A DNA stretch of 10,943 nt from Fomitopsis serialis (GCF_022376445.1 NW_025955754.1:1-10943), one strand, 5' to 3'. Counted from the first letter of the stretch, positions 1 to 9,091 are shown. Notes: a model not told the origin generated them from the sequence alone. Numbers and translations are program-made.

Positions 1-918
1 TGCGGGCGGGATCCCCGGTCTTGGAGATGAGGTCTTTCCAGTATTCAGAGAGCTGCGCAACGCATGAGTCAGTGAGCCATGAATTACCGGAGGCATGTCA
101 GTACGTCTGATCCCGACTCTGTCTCACCTTGTTGGCCTTCAAAATGAAAATGTCCGTAAGCTCTCTGATCTGACCTGGACCGAAGGCTGGATTCTATGAA
201 GCGTAATCAATGTCTACACAGCTATGTGGCACGTAGGCTTGCGCACGGACCATGACGCGACGCTATAGGGAACAGCGCGATCATGAATTATCTTGTACGA
301 CTTGACTCGCGATTGAGAGGACTATCTTACCTGTTGGTGGTGCTGGTCGCCTGAATGTGGCGTCAGTAGCGCAGTGGTGCCCGGAAGCAGAGACCATCAC
401 CTTCGACAAACAGCAAACCTGTGGACCATCCGGTGAGGTACTCAGGTATAACATGTCAGATGAGCTGAAGTACCTTTCCCGAGTAACTGAGACAACGCAA
501 AGCGAACAGGCGCCGGCTTGCAGTAGTCAACTGAATGACTGAGGATATGATTGACGGCCCTCGTGTCGATGGTATACAGGATGTTGGCCTGCCAATATAT
601 CAGCTTATGATGTGTGCGATATTGATAACAGAAGCTCACATTCAACAAGCCCTTGTAAGTGATCGTGTTTCCGTACTGCTCTACCCAGCGCTCATGGAGT
701 GAGCGCGCTTCAGCGGCCGATATATCCTTGAGATTGCCATACAACCAGCTAGAAGATGGCGGCGCAGGTAAGTAGCGCAGGCTAGACCTGTAGGGAGCGG
801 CGATGATGTGGGCCAGCTTCCATAAGGCATACACCACAAGGACAGAGCAAACCGATAACAGGTATACAGGGGAAAACAGCCCCGGGCCCGGGTGATAGGG
901 AATGTGGATGTCGATCAT
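1..918 (-). CDS. Cytochrome P450, N-terminal part, seven exons, runs off the left edge
   Basis: This is a membrane-bound heme monooxygenase, probably ER-anchored; substrate unknown. Exons (minus strand, 5' to 3') are 640-918, 474-588, 401-418, 331-350, 251-262, 128-193 and 1-52. The six introns between them are 50-75 nt. Joined, they give 187 codons without a stop, and every junction phase fits. Residues about 15-40 form a hydrophobic anchor, followed by the hinge LPAPPSSSWLYGN (50-62). Further on come LYTIDTRAVNHIL, LLGKGLLFVEGDQ and QQRRVMNPAFGPGQIREL, the B-to-C-helix region typical of agaricomycete P450s, where H replaces the usual W of WxxxR. The oxygen-binding, ExxR and heme-Cys regions lie outside the window. 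The start at 918 is chosen because the anchor follows directly. Donor GTCCGT of intron 194-250 is unusual. P450 membership is near certain; the CYP family is not assigned. Confidence 0.93.
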
Positions 919-1740
919 GGCTCAACGGTGTGGGATCTGGGAATGGACGCGGGCTTTATGAGGATCGCAACTGCGCGCAGGCACTGTGCACTTTCGACAG
1001 CGCTAGCGAAGCAGAACACAGCCGGGCCTGAACGCGTCCCATTTCCGAATCAAATTGCGGTCCTATGATGAATGTGCGATGCCTGCCTCGGGACTGCGGG
1101 GATGGAGTATTCTGCCTCTGGACTTTCCGAGGCGATGTCTCCAATCGCCGCGTTGGTTGGACGGAGTAGATGTTGACGATGCAGATCAAATGCGAAGATT
1201 GGGTGAGGCAGGCCACTTACACGGTATACAGAGCGTGGTACTTGCATATAGACAGCTTCTATTGCATGATACTCGTGATCATGATCACCTTGTGGCCTAG
1301 GCTGAGTATACTTACTAGGGCGCGACATGAAACTCTCAACGTCTCGCTCCCAGTATCCCGTTGACTCCGAACATTCAGCTGCTCCTTCATATGTGCAAGC
1401 AACAAGATCAGGCGCCTCTGCGGTGTCAGAGTTGATCCATACCGTGACACTGACATGACCGGAACAGAGTGGATGGGTACGGTTGACGCCCATTCCCAGC
1501 GGCACGGAGGATACAATCCGGACAGGTCGGATAGGACGGGAATTGTACCGCCGTCCCGAGGTACGGCAGCTTCCCGAACGGGCCGCATGAGCAAAACATT
1601 CAGAGTCAAAAATCTCCCGTGGGAGAAGGCTAGGCTCGAATGGTGGAGTAATAGTAGCATTTCCTATGATGGACCAGAGCCTTGCGATGGGTTGTTGCCG
1701 CCGGCCGGTGAACAGATTCGACGCCCGCCCGTCATGGTCT
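919..1740. other. Gene-free region upstream of the P450
   Basis: No gene is recognised on either strand. Open stretches exist (plus 1055-1300 and 1455-1742; minus 1050-1505 and 1259-1660), but they overlap each other in several frames and show no family motif. This part should hold the P450 promoter: CATAAA on the minus strand at about 955-960, some 40 nt before its ATG, is a weak TATA-like candidate. Confidence 0.5.
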
Positions 1741-2690
1741 AGGTGATAGAAATGCAGTCATCAGACCGTCGTACTTTATCAGCGACGTTACCGCGTGCTG
1801 TCACAGGGATCCTGGTTGGCGTTGGAAGTTGGGCGTTGATTCTATGTGTGAAAGCTGTAGTCTCGTGTTGGCTGCGGTCGTCTTTGCTTTGAATTCCAGA
1901 CTGAGTTCTCGTATTTCGTCGCACAAACAAACGCTTGGCACACGACACGTCTTCCGTAACGGAGTGAGGGGCTCCTCCCACCACGGTCGTCGCAGTAGAC
2001 TGTAGCATTCGTTAAGTAGTGTCATCTGGAGGCTTCGAGAGAAAATCCGTACCTCGTCGTCGTATGTCGGCCCCTCACAGCCAGAAGTAGTGTAAGATGC
2101 CCTTTGCCCAATTTGCAATTTGCCACTCTACAAGCTTGTAACGACGCTGAAACCCATGTCCTCGGACATACTTTGAGTGGCAGAAGGAGAGGCCAGGGAA
2201 GCAATTCGGACGAGAAGTGGCGGGGACGGGATTGTTGAGACGGTCACAGTCTACGTGGGCAATACGCATAAGCTCAAGCGAGGGCAGCACCAATGCCCAC
2301 CAGTGGGCATGTTTTAAATCGGATATCATGGAAGAGGTGGGGCGGACGCTATGCATTGACAAGCTTCCTTATTAACAATCGTTCTGAGCAAACCACGTAC
2401 TCACTCAGTCTATGAACCGATAGCATCTCACATCCCGAGTCCCGTGCGGCCACTTAGTCCCCTCTAGGCAGACCCTGAATGCGACCTTGTTGAGTGGGGG
2501 GAGGGTGGCCGTATAAGGGCGTCCACTGGAGACTCGTGGGGAGGGGCAACGCCCGCAAGGGCGAATCTGTTTGTTCGTGTTTGGGATTAGTGGCATTGGT
2601 CGCGAGAGTGGTAGAAGCACTGTATCACAAACATGAGCTCCCTCAGATGCTTTGGTGTCCGCGGATGCAACGGGATTGAGAGCCATGAGG
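1741..2690 (-). other. Unrecognised region with overlapping minus-strand open stretches
   Basis: Minus-strand open stretches at 2405-2686, 2075-2362 and 1801-2118 follow one another and have a protein-like composition (for example YKLVEWQIANWAKG and EIRELSLEFKAKTTAAN). I recognise no family and found no splice pattern that joins them convincingly. They could be exons of an unknown gene, a decayed mobile element, or chance. A small stem-loop, CGCCC-GCAA-GGGCG, lies at 2550-2563. I do not call a gene here. Confidence 0.3.
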
Positions 2691-3180
2691 CCATAGAAGG
2701 TTTTGTTAGGTTACATGGACGAGAATTCCGATTTAATGAGTGTGGCTCATGTGTGTTTCCTCAATCATGGAGTGAAAGACAAATATCCACACAATGAAAC
2801 CACTAATGAAACACTCATACGTACTCTCGCAATATATTTGTCACCAATGACCAGGCATGAATGCCTTTGCTTCAGGTTAGATACACGGTATACTGATAGG
2901 CACGAAGACGCGCGAGATGTCTCCGCCACAAACGCGTCGTACGGTCACGTGAGCAACAACAACGCGGTTACCCGTTCATCTCCATGCGCGTAACAATGTC
3001 CGTTCTCTCTCAAACATATCTCCTTTCGATAGGTGAGTTGAGGTATAAATGTACCATGGTCCCTGAATTTAATCGGGAGTTTCCTAGATTTATTCTGCGC
3101 TTAATTCGTGCCCTGAAGTTCAGCTACAGCATAATACACCAATAATCATCCTCGGAGACGCATACATCATTAGCACGAGT
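2691..3180. other. AT-richer upstream region of the repeat-family gene
   Basis: No convincing gene is seen. An open stretch of 96 codons (plus 2703-2993) shows no motif. The region holds a CACGTG palindrome at 2946-2951 and a TATA-type sequence at 3044-3050, and probably acts as promoter or flank for the element starting at 3181. I saw no clear terminal inverted repeat or target duplication by eye. Confidence 0.4.
3044..3050 (+). promoter_or_regulatory. TATA-type sequence (TATAAAT)
   Basis: TATAAAT lies 131 nt before the ATG at 3181, a reasonable distance for a fungal core promoter with a short 5' leader. Placement is by motif only. Confidence 0.35.
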
Positions 3181-4438
3181 ATGGTGGCCAAAGGAACATA
3201 TAAATCATGTACTAGACCGAGGCGGAAGGGACGCTCTTCAGCACAGAAGGCAGCTGCAGCCAAGGGAGCTCTGGCTAGTAGAGCTCAGTATCATGGAGAC
3301 TCAGACTCAGACTCGGCACTGGCGAGAGAGAACATACCTGTAATGGGTTCACAGTCATCTGGGATGGCTATTTTTTCGGAGTGGAGTGTCAGTGATATAG
3401 GTTACTTCCTTGCCAAGTGACAAACAAAACTCACTGTCATGTAGAAAGCTGAGATGGAGGACTTGCCGGCGCATGATGGGACTCAGCACTGGCATAAGCT
3501 TGCCGAATCGAGGAGACAACTGCACAACAGTCAGCGACGAGAAGCACGTATGAAGAAACGAATGAATGTACTCAAGGACAAGCTTCGAGTCAAGACAAAT
3601 CTTCATGCATCTGTTGAGAAGCACAACACCGAGTTAGAGGGCAAGATCGTGCATCTTCAGCAGGAGGGGCACGAACTTCGCACGACCCTGGTCGGAACAC
3701 GCAGCGCAATGGTCGATAAGCTACGTGGTTGTCAAAATACTATTCGAAAGCTTCGCAAACGCAGCGAGCGTGCACCCCGTGTTCTCGCGAACGCGATTGA
3801 GAGGGCGAAGTCACGGCCAGCGATCTTTCGTTTGAAGCGGAAGGGTGTTTACACGCCAGCCGCGCGGTCGCTTGCGCGCATGTTGGTGCGAGGTGGATGT
3901 TCACAGAAGAAGGTCGGAGACGCCATGCAAGGCGTTGCGGGAGCGTTAGATGTTCGACGACACCTGTCACGAACATATTCGCCGCGAAGCACGTACCTTC
4001 GACAGCAGTGGCCACGAGGCCGAGCGCCGCAGACGTCAAGTCGAGCACGATCTGGCAACTGCTCAGCAGAGATCAGCAGAGGCCGCGGAGAAGAAGCGCA
4101 AGGAAAATGAACGGGAGGCCAAGCTGCGTGCAGTCAAGTTCGTAGTTGACGAGGAGGGCCTGGCGAAATTACGCAGACCTGACATTGATCAGCAGCTTCA
4201 AGTCTATCGGCTCGACGATAAGGAGACCCCCGCACCTTCGTCTTTGCACAAGAAAAAGGTCAAAAAGCCCGAGGCATTACTAGAGCTGAGGAAGGCGATT
4301 GCGCGTGCAGAGGCCCGCCGTACACTGGCTCTTTCGAATACTGCTACATCTGAGTCAGACAGCATTACAGCGAGTTTGACACAACGAGCAGGGGAATCCC
4401 ACATAGACTATGATAATGACTCGGACCTAGATTGTTAG
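3181..4438 (+). pseudogene. Multicopy agaricomycete coiled-coil gene family, internal-deletion copy
   Basis: The 5' part starts MVAKGTYK and is basic (RPRRKGRSSAQKAAAAKG). A stop at 3418-3420 is removed by a likely in-frame intron (best 3401-3448, 48 nt; alternative 3388-3444). A Lys/Arg-rich coiled coil follows (about 3454-3750), then the hallmark FRLKRKGVYTPAARSLARM and LVRGGCSQKKVGDAM. At about 3946-3960 this frame loses meaning and ends at 4110 after about 53 unrelated residues. A different frame opens right there (3950-4438): MFDDTCHEHIRREARTFDSS, the basic EAERRRRQ segment, a helical stretch and an acidic end DYDNDSDLDC. From memory, full copies in mushroom genomes carry several hundred residues between these two parts; none are present here. 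Function of the family is unknown to me; it may be transposon-related. Family resemblance is fairly firm, the mechanism of loss is inferred. Confidence 0.75.
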
Positions 4439-4878
4439 ACTATAACATACATTTTAGTATAACGTACTCGTAATTTACTCTGGATAGATGTCTTGCCTGT
4501 AGAGCTTGAACGCGATCAGTGCGATGTATACGCCACACCAGCGCCACACGATCGAGGTCTGACCAAGTTTGCAGTGGCGCGTCGCTGACTAAGCGGCCAC
4601 GGGCGTCGCAGGGCTTGCCCCTCCCCATGGAGAGAACCACCCTACGAGATCACGCGTCTTGGACGCTGCTGCTTCGCCATTGTAATGCTATACATGGGTC
4701 AGCGAATATGTTGTTGCTTCGCCTGACGGACACGTAAAAACACGTTCGAAGGTTGGAGCCAAGGACGGCAAGTGATGACGAACGGGTCGACGATAACGGC
4801 GAGGAACGATGCTGGTGGATTTCTTGAAGGCGAGCATATCTGCTGCCAACAGACGATGTGGGTAGGGAACATTGCGTT

Positions 4879-4902
4879 GTCGAGTCGGGTGGGCGACTCG
4901 AC
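4879..4902. repeat. Perfect inverted repeat, 9-bp arms, 6-nt loop
   Basis: GTCGAGTCG and CGACTCGAC are exact reverse complements separated by GGTGGG. The arms could form a strong hairpin in single-stranded DNA or RNA. No gene covers it. Its role is unknown; a dyad protein-binding site or a mobile-element end are both possible, but no CTRR end expected of a Helitron follows on either strand. Confidence 0.8.
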
Positions 4903-5032
4903 GTTGTATTATAAGTAGTCTCCCGTTGTGGATCTGCAAGACGGGCCGGCAGACTCAGTGTCACTGAACGCGTGACGTAACGCGTTCTGTTCCCGACTTG
5001 TTACCAGCCGCGATCCTTCGACCTTGCCTTGA

Positions 5033-5037
5033 CCAAT
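5033..5037 (+). promoter_or_regulatory. CCAAT box candidate
   Basis: CCAAT lies 73 nt before the ATG at 5110, where a fungal promoter element for the HAUS4-like gene would be expected. Motif and position only. Confidence 0.3.
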
Positions 5038-5109
5038 TAAACCTAGTAAGTGGGCTTCAGACTTCGTAAACATGTTGTGACATTTGTTGATTTTTGACTC
5101 CTGGTAGCT

Positions 5110-6276
5110 ATGGAGCGTGTCAATTACCCGGCGCAGCATGACGACGCGTCCCCTCAAAACCCCTCTGCCGTGCCAGCCAGGAGAACTTATGTCCGCGCGA
5201 CGATCTTGAACGATCATCTGCATGAAACTTCTAGGCAGCTCCCTCACGGCGAACGTCAGAGACTGATCGACGGTCTCACATACGCCTCTGCTATACCTGT
5301 ACCTGCCCCTGACATCGGTGCCAGTGAGAGCAGCGACCTGCAAGCGGAGGCACTGGAGGGTGGGCGTCACCGTTGGACGCAGTATCTCCCACTGACACAT
5401 GCACAGCGCTCCCAGGAGGGCTGTCTGATATAGATGTAAGAAGGTTCGGCGCGCCATCGCTCCACGTAAGCGTTTCACTGAACTGAGTGTTTGAGACGAC
5501 TGACGCTTGTTAGTTAGCACCCCAGTGCCAGAAGCAACTCGCTCACCAACTGAAAAACTCGTTACTTTCAATCACAGCCTATTATGAGGACGCAGAGACC
5601 GGTAGGCTACCCCTCATGAAATATCTCCAACTGACGGCACTGACCACTGCCATAGGTGCCGAGAGCATTGAAGCTGCATCGTCACTTGCGGATCGCATTT
5701 GGTCTCAGCGTGACAGTATCGAGCGCGAGCGCAAGCTCTCCGAAACGTGCCGGGACAGAATATCAATGCTAGTCGATGAGATTAACCAAGTACGTTGGCC
5801 TCCGAGTCGTCGCTCCGAACGCACTTCGTCTGACACGCGCGCGCTTGCAGATTCATCCAAGGCTCGAGGATGATCTCGTCGGCGCGCTTTCAACCCTCCC
5901 ATCGATCTCAAACGCTGCGCGCACAGCAGAAGCTGACCTCCTGAGCACCACAATAGAGGCATCTCTCATGAAGCTCTCGCTCATGCGCACTCGTATGCAC
6001 ATCGCCTTGTACGGCCACTCGTCTCCGAACCGCCCCGACTCAAACATGAACCGCGCCCTTGCTACGGCAATGGAGAAACTGCGCGCGAAGGCGCGGGCTC
6101 AGGAGGAAGAAGAGCGCGAGCTGGATGGGCAAATTTCCGCGTATGATGGAATGCTCAGCCTGGTAGGCGGTAAGGACGGCAATTTCGCGCAGGCTGTCGA
6201 GGATATGGCCCGCGTGAAGCGCGAGACCGAAGAGTGTAGGAAGGACCTACGAAGACTGGGTTGGACTGGAGACTAG
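5110..6276 (+). CDS. HAUS4: Augmin (HAUS) complex subunit 4-like coiled-coil protein
   Basis: Augmin recruits gamma-tubulin to existing spindle microtubules so that new ones branch off. Exons are 5110-5359, 5407-5465, 5514-5789 and 5851-6276; introns are 47, 48 and 61 nt with CTGAC branch sequences. All phases fit, giving 336 residues against about 363 for human HAUS4. The start of exon 3 reads LAPQCQKQLAHQLKNSLL, then ITAYYEDAE, matching by position and pattern the HAUS4 segment with QLKKKC and CYYDP. A long helical region follows (SIERERKLSETCRDRISMLV), then EASLMKLSLMRTRMHIALYG and a charged coiled coil ending RETEECRKDLRRLGW, where HAUS4 also ends in a coil. The N-terminal 80 residues are poorly conserved. 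Intron 2 must end at the first of two TTAG sites (5513); the second gives a stop. The alternative is another coiled-coil protein of spindle or kinetochore. Gene structure is firm, the name moderate. Confidence 0.65.
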
Positions 6277-6675
6277 GACTCCTCGGATGCAATATTGGAG
6301 AGGATCGATTGGCATATATCCTTGTCTGTGCGACTGCTACTGTCAGTACGTATACATACTATGTACAGTCGACGTCATGATATCCGAGTCTACACACTGA
6401 ACCACGATCGCTTTGGTCGATCGATCACGTGACGACGTTGCGGCTCGGCGCTCGTCAGCCACAGTGGCGGATCCCGGTGGCCACAACTTCTTGTAATTGT
6501 CTTCCAACCTTCTCTCTCCCTTACTCCATTATACAGCGGCTACTTATCTGCAAAACCTCAAGCGCTATCTCGGTCTTTGATCCCCATTGTGAAAGAGAGT
6601 GAGCAGGAAACTCTGTCGCTAGTCGGCGATGGTCATGAGCTGACGTAGTAAAGGCTAGTACCAGTCGACAGAGTC
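6277..6675. other. Intergenic region: 3' end of the HAUS4-like gene and promoter of the F-box gene
   Basis: No gene is seen. At 6348-6366 alternating TA-rich sequence (with TATGTA) resembles a fungal polyadenylation efficiency element for the upstream gene. A CACGTG palindrome follows at 6426-6431, then C/T-rich sequence at about 6495-6535 such as often precedes fungal start sites, then the leader of the F-box gene. Confidence 0.45.
6426..6431. promoter_or_regulatory. CACGTG (E-box type) palindrome in an intergenic region
   Basis: CACGTG, flanked as GATCACGTGAC, is the binding site class of basic helix-loop-helix factors such as Cbf1 or Pho4. It lies 245 nt before the F-box ATG. It is a motif match only. 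Confidence 0.3.
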
Positions 6676-7977
6676 ATGCCTGGCAAGTCTACGCTGCCGT
6701 TCAGCTATCCAGTAGCGGCCACTAGGACCCGGCCAGCCATATCAAAGCTTCCCATGGAGCTTCTCTTGGAGATTTTTATCACCCTCTCCGAGGTGATTGT
6801 CAAAAGGGAACGTATACCTGTCGTAGCGAGCGACATTGTGGCGCACGTTTGTCGGGACTGGAGGACTTTGGCCTTATCGACCTCCCGACTGTGGTGCCGC
6901 ATCATTGCTACAGAGCGCTGCTCTCCTTTTATGGTGCAAGAGAGACTGAAGCGCTCAAAGACCCGTCCACTCGAGGTCCAGATCCTAGGACCATCGTCAT
7001 CCGCAGATTTCTCAGAAAACATCCTGCTGGCTGCGAGCGCAATGTCAGCCCATACGAAGCGGGTCAAATGGTTCGCTCTCACGGGCTTTGACCTCGACTC
7101 TACGGAACGCATCGCGAAAGAGTTCTCCGGCGGCGCGCCTATCCTCCGTGCGTTGCATATCGAGGCACACGTACAAAACGCGTCACAAGGGAATATGGCT
7201 GCCCGTGCACTGACACTCTTTGGTGGCCACATGCCTGACATATGCCGAGCCACCATCGTCAGTGCGCCTGTATCCCTGGACCCCTTCTTTGGATTGAAGA
7301 AATTGAGCCTGCAAGATCAGGACTACATCACCGTGACGAGGGTGTTATCCACTCTACGGCGGTGCCCTGGACTTCAGGTGCTTCAACTTGGATTTGCCGA
7401 ACACTGCTGGGACGAAGACCTGCGGTATCCGACGGAGCCGATCAACTCGCCATGTCTCAAGCAGCTGCTTCTAGACGGCGAACAAGATGAGGTGTTGCAC
7501 ACCCTCGCGCACATTTCTTTCCCGACTACGACCACGGTGGTCCTACGGATGCTTCATGCGTCTTCCACGGCAGACCACGTACCGCATTGCAAATCGTTCC
7601 AGGCGATCACATCGACGCTCAAACACGCTATCCTCGAATTCGCAGAGGTCCCGGGATACGCAAGCTTCAAGTTTTCGATCAGGTCTCCAGACCGTCGCGT
7701 CGTGGCCGAGTTCGAATGGCTCATGGCAGACGAGGAAGATGGCATCCACGGGCAGCCTTCCATGCGATTTGAGGTGTTGCGCTTGTCCGCGCTCGAGCAT
7801 CTCACCGTCACCGGGCTTCCGCGATCCAAGCTGACACATTCCGCGGATTGGGGACGAATCTTCGCCATGATGCCAGCGCTCACGGCGGTCGACTTCGAGG
7901 TCAAGCGCCACCCCTCCGACCCGGCTGAGCTCTTCTCTCCGGTGATTCTCGCACTCAAGCCTGGTTTGATACGATGA
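6676..7977 (+). CDS. F-box protein of the agaricomycete type, intronless
   Basis: F-box proteins bind Skp1 and bring substrates to SCF ubiquitin ligases. The F-box-like motif lies at residues about 22-77: ISKLPMELLLEIFITL, an insert, then IVAHVCRDWRTLALSTSRLW, the usual ending of mushroom F-boxes. The rest (about 80-433) is leucine-rich and irregular, as in the leucine-rich-repeat-like tails of this very large fungal family: LRALHIEAHV, LRRCPGLQVLQLGF, CLKQLLLDGEQ and LRLSALEHLTVTGLP. The ATG at 6676 is chosen because the F-box follows closely. The protein is 433 residues, a little short for the family. Right after its stop the +1 frame reads PRLETMYMPACW, which looks like a further repeat, so the 3' end may be frameshifted. 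Substrate and regulation are unknown. Confidence 0.88.
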   Translation: MPGKSTLPFSYPVAATRTRPAISKLPMELLLEIFITLSEVIVKRERIPVVASDIVAHVCRDWRTLALSTSRLWCRIIATERCSPFMVQERLKRSKTRPLEVQILGPSSSADFSENILLAASAMSAHTKRVKWFALTGFDLDSTERIAKEFSGGAPILRALHIEAHVQNASQGNMAARALTLFGGHMPDICRATIVSAPVSLDPFFGLKKLSLQDQDYITVTRVLSTLRRCPGLQVLQLGFAEHCWDEDLRYPTEPINSPCLKQLLLDGEQDEVLHTLAHISFPTTTTVVLRMLHASSTADHVPHCKSFQAITSTLKHAILEFAEVPGYASFKFSIRSPDRRVVAEFEWLMADEEDGIHGQPSMRFEVLRLSALEHLTVTGLPRSKLTHSADWGRIFAMMPALTAVDFEVKRHPSDPAELFSPVILALKPGLIR

Positions 7978-9091
7978 GTCTGACAGCGTCGCTCCGGTGG
8001 TCCGTCGCCCGCGACTAGAGACGATGTACATGCCAGCGTGTTGGCAGGTGTCATCATATGTACCGCTTGTCTCCATACTCCCGGATGCTCAGGTGGCTTC
8101 GCCGTCGCCGACCCATTTCATGTCTCAACCACGGCGCCGATACATTACGCATTATGTCCGGCCTGTCTCAAAAATACGGCACCGTGGCGACGACTATAGC
8201 GACTGGAATGTGGTTGACTCGTTTTCTCGGAAAGGTGTCGTGTGCTACTTACTGATTCAACTGTCAACTTACTACTGGATGGACGACGACTTAGATAATC
8301 GTAGCATAAACCATGCCGCGATGAAGTGCTCAAGCGGCTGTTGTTTGTACTTCTGATACCAACCCAGAGTTAGACTCTTGTACTATCTCCGGTGTATTCA
8401 ATGTCACGGTCTGTTGTTGGGATTCGCGACCTCAATGTGACTGTCTGTCAACTGCCAGTGGCTATTTGCTGGTGTATATACACAGGAGTGTATGTGCCTT
8501 GCTCTGGCAATGCGTCACAGAATGGTTTGGCACTGTATCCTGTTGGTTGTATTATCAATTGATTACACGACTCAGTAAGACCTCGACTCATCATGCCTGC
8601 TGAACGTTGTACAGACAGCGAGATCGAGAGCTCGTGGCCGCCCTGCCTTTCTGAGTACGCTGCAGCTAGGTACCTAGATTTGGCAGACAGACGGTTTGCG
8701 CAATTGGCCGTGTGTATTAATATGAGATCTATGGCACCAGAATGGATGAAAAGAATAAAGTCTACAGACGACTCAGAGCCACGTTGTGGCGGGGCGGAAT
8801 GGAGCGTGCTGATTGGGCAGAAGAGGAGAATTGCCAAAAAGGGACAGTAACTTGCTGACATAAGGCACGGTGTGGCAGGATGACTGGCCGGGTCCTCAGC
8901 TCTGCAAAGACGACCATGGCCGCCAATCCTGCCTCATCACCGCCGCTATCGCCCGCCACCTCCTCCGGGTTCATCCCTCTTGCTCCTCATCCCTCTCATC
9001 CGCCCGAGCCTTTTCTGCGCGCAGTTCCCAGCAAGCAGCCAGCTTTCCCACCGCCCTCGCCACGCTCCAGCACTGCTCGCAGCTCAGGACA
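7978..9091. other. Intergenic region and C/T-rich leader before the ZAP1-like gene
   Basis: The first 100-150 nt may still belong to a frameshifted end of the F-box gene. From about 8350 no gene is recognised. An 85-codon open stretch at 8593-8850 (MPAERCTDSEIESSW) shows no family motif and may be chance, as may the antisense stretch at 8448-8861. A perfect 12-bp palindrome GTGTATATACAC lies at 8472-8483. From about 8930 to 9080 the sequence is strongly C/T-rich, as in fungal promoters and 5' leaders. I saw no zinc-responsive element of the yeast type (ACCTTNAAGGT). Confidence 0.45.

Larger units (their letters stand above)
4439..5109. other. Intergenic region between the repeat-family remnant and the HAUS4-like gene
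   Basis: No gene is called. The first 50 nt are AT-rich and may be the 3' end region of the remnant. Open stretches on both strands (minus 4440-4640, 4650-4964 and 4688-4939; plus 4519-4737) overlap one another and carry no motif. A perfect inverted repeat lies at 4879-4902 and a CCAAT sequence at 5033-5037. Confidence 0.45.

Noticed and set aside
365..400. tRNA-like A-box sequence (TAGCGCAGTGG)
   Set aside because: No matching B-box or cloverleaf follows, and the position is inside a well-supported P450 intron.
4475..4588. Hydrophobic 37-codon minus-strand stretch ending IALIAFKLYRQDIYPE
   Set aside because: It resembles a last exon of a membrane protein, but no upstream exon could be joined and it is too short to support a gene.
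4879..4940. Helitron 3' end suggested by the hairpin
   Set aside because: No CTRR end follows within the usual 10-12 nt on either strand, and no Helitron protein is present.
4909..5571. Long open stretch (220 codons) on the minus strand
   Set aside because: It lies antisense to the first exons of the HAUS4-like gene, whose splice phases and conserved segments are convincing. It has no motif.
6705..7256. Minus-strand open stretch of 183 codons
   Set aside because: It is an antisense shadow of the F-box coding region.
7543..8076. Two overlapping minus-strand open stretches of 167 and 177 codons
   Set aside because: They are antisense to the F-box gene and reflect its codon bias; no domain is recognisable.
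8472..8483. 12-bp palindrome GTGTATATACAC as a promoter
   Set aside because: It contains a TATA-like core, but no gene starts at a suitable distance on either strand.
8593..8850. 85-codon open stretch on the plus strand upstream of the ZAP1-like gene
   Set aside because: It has no recognisable motif, and an open stretch of similar length lies antisense to it; kept only as a note in the intergenic entry.
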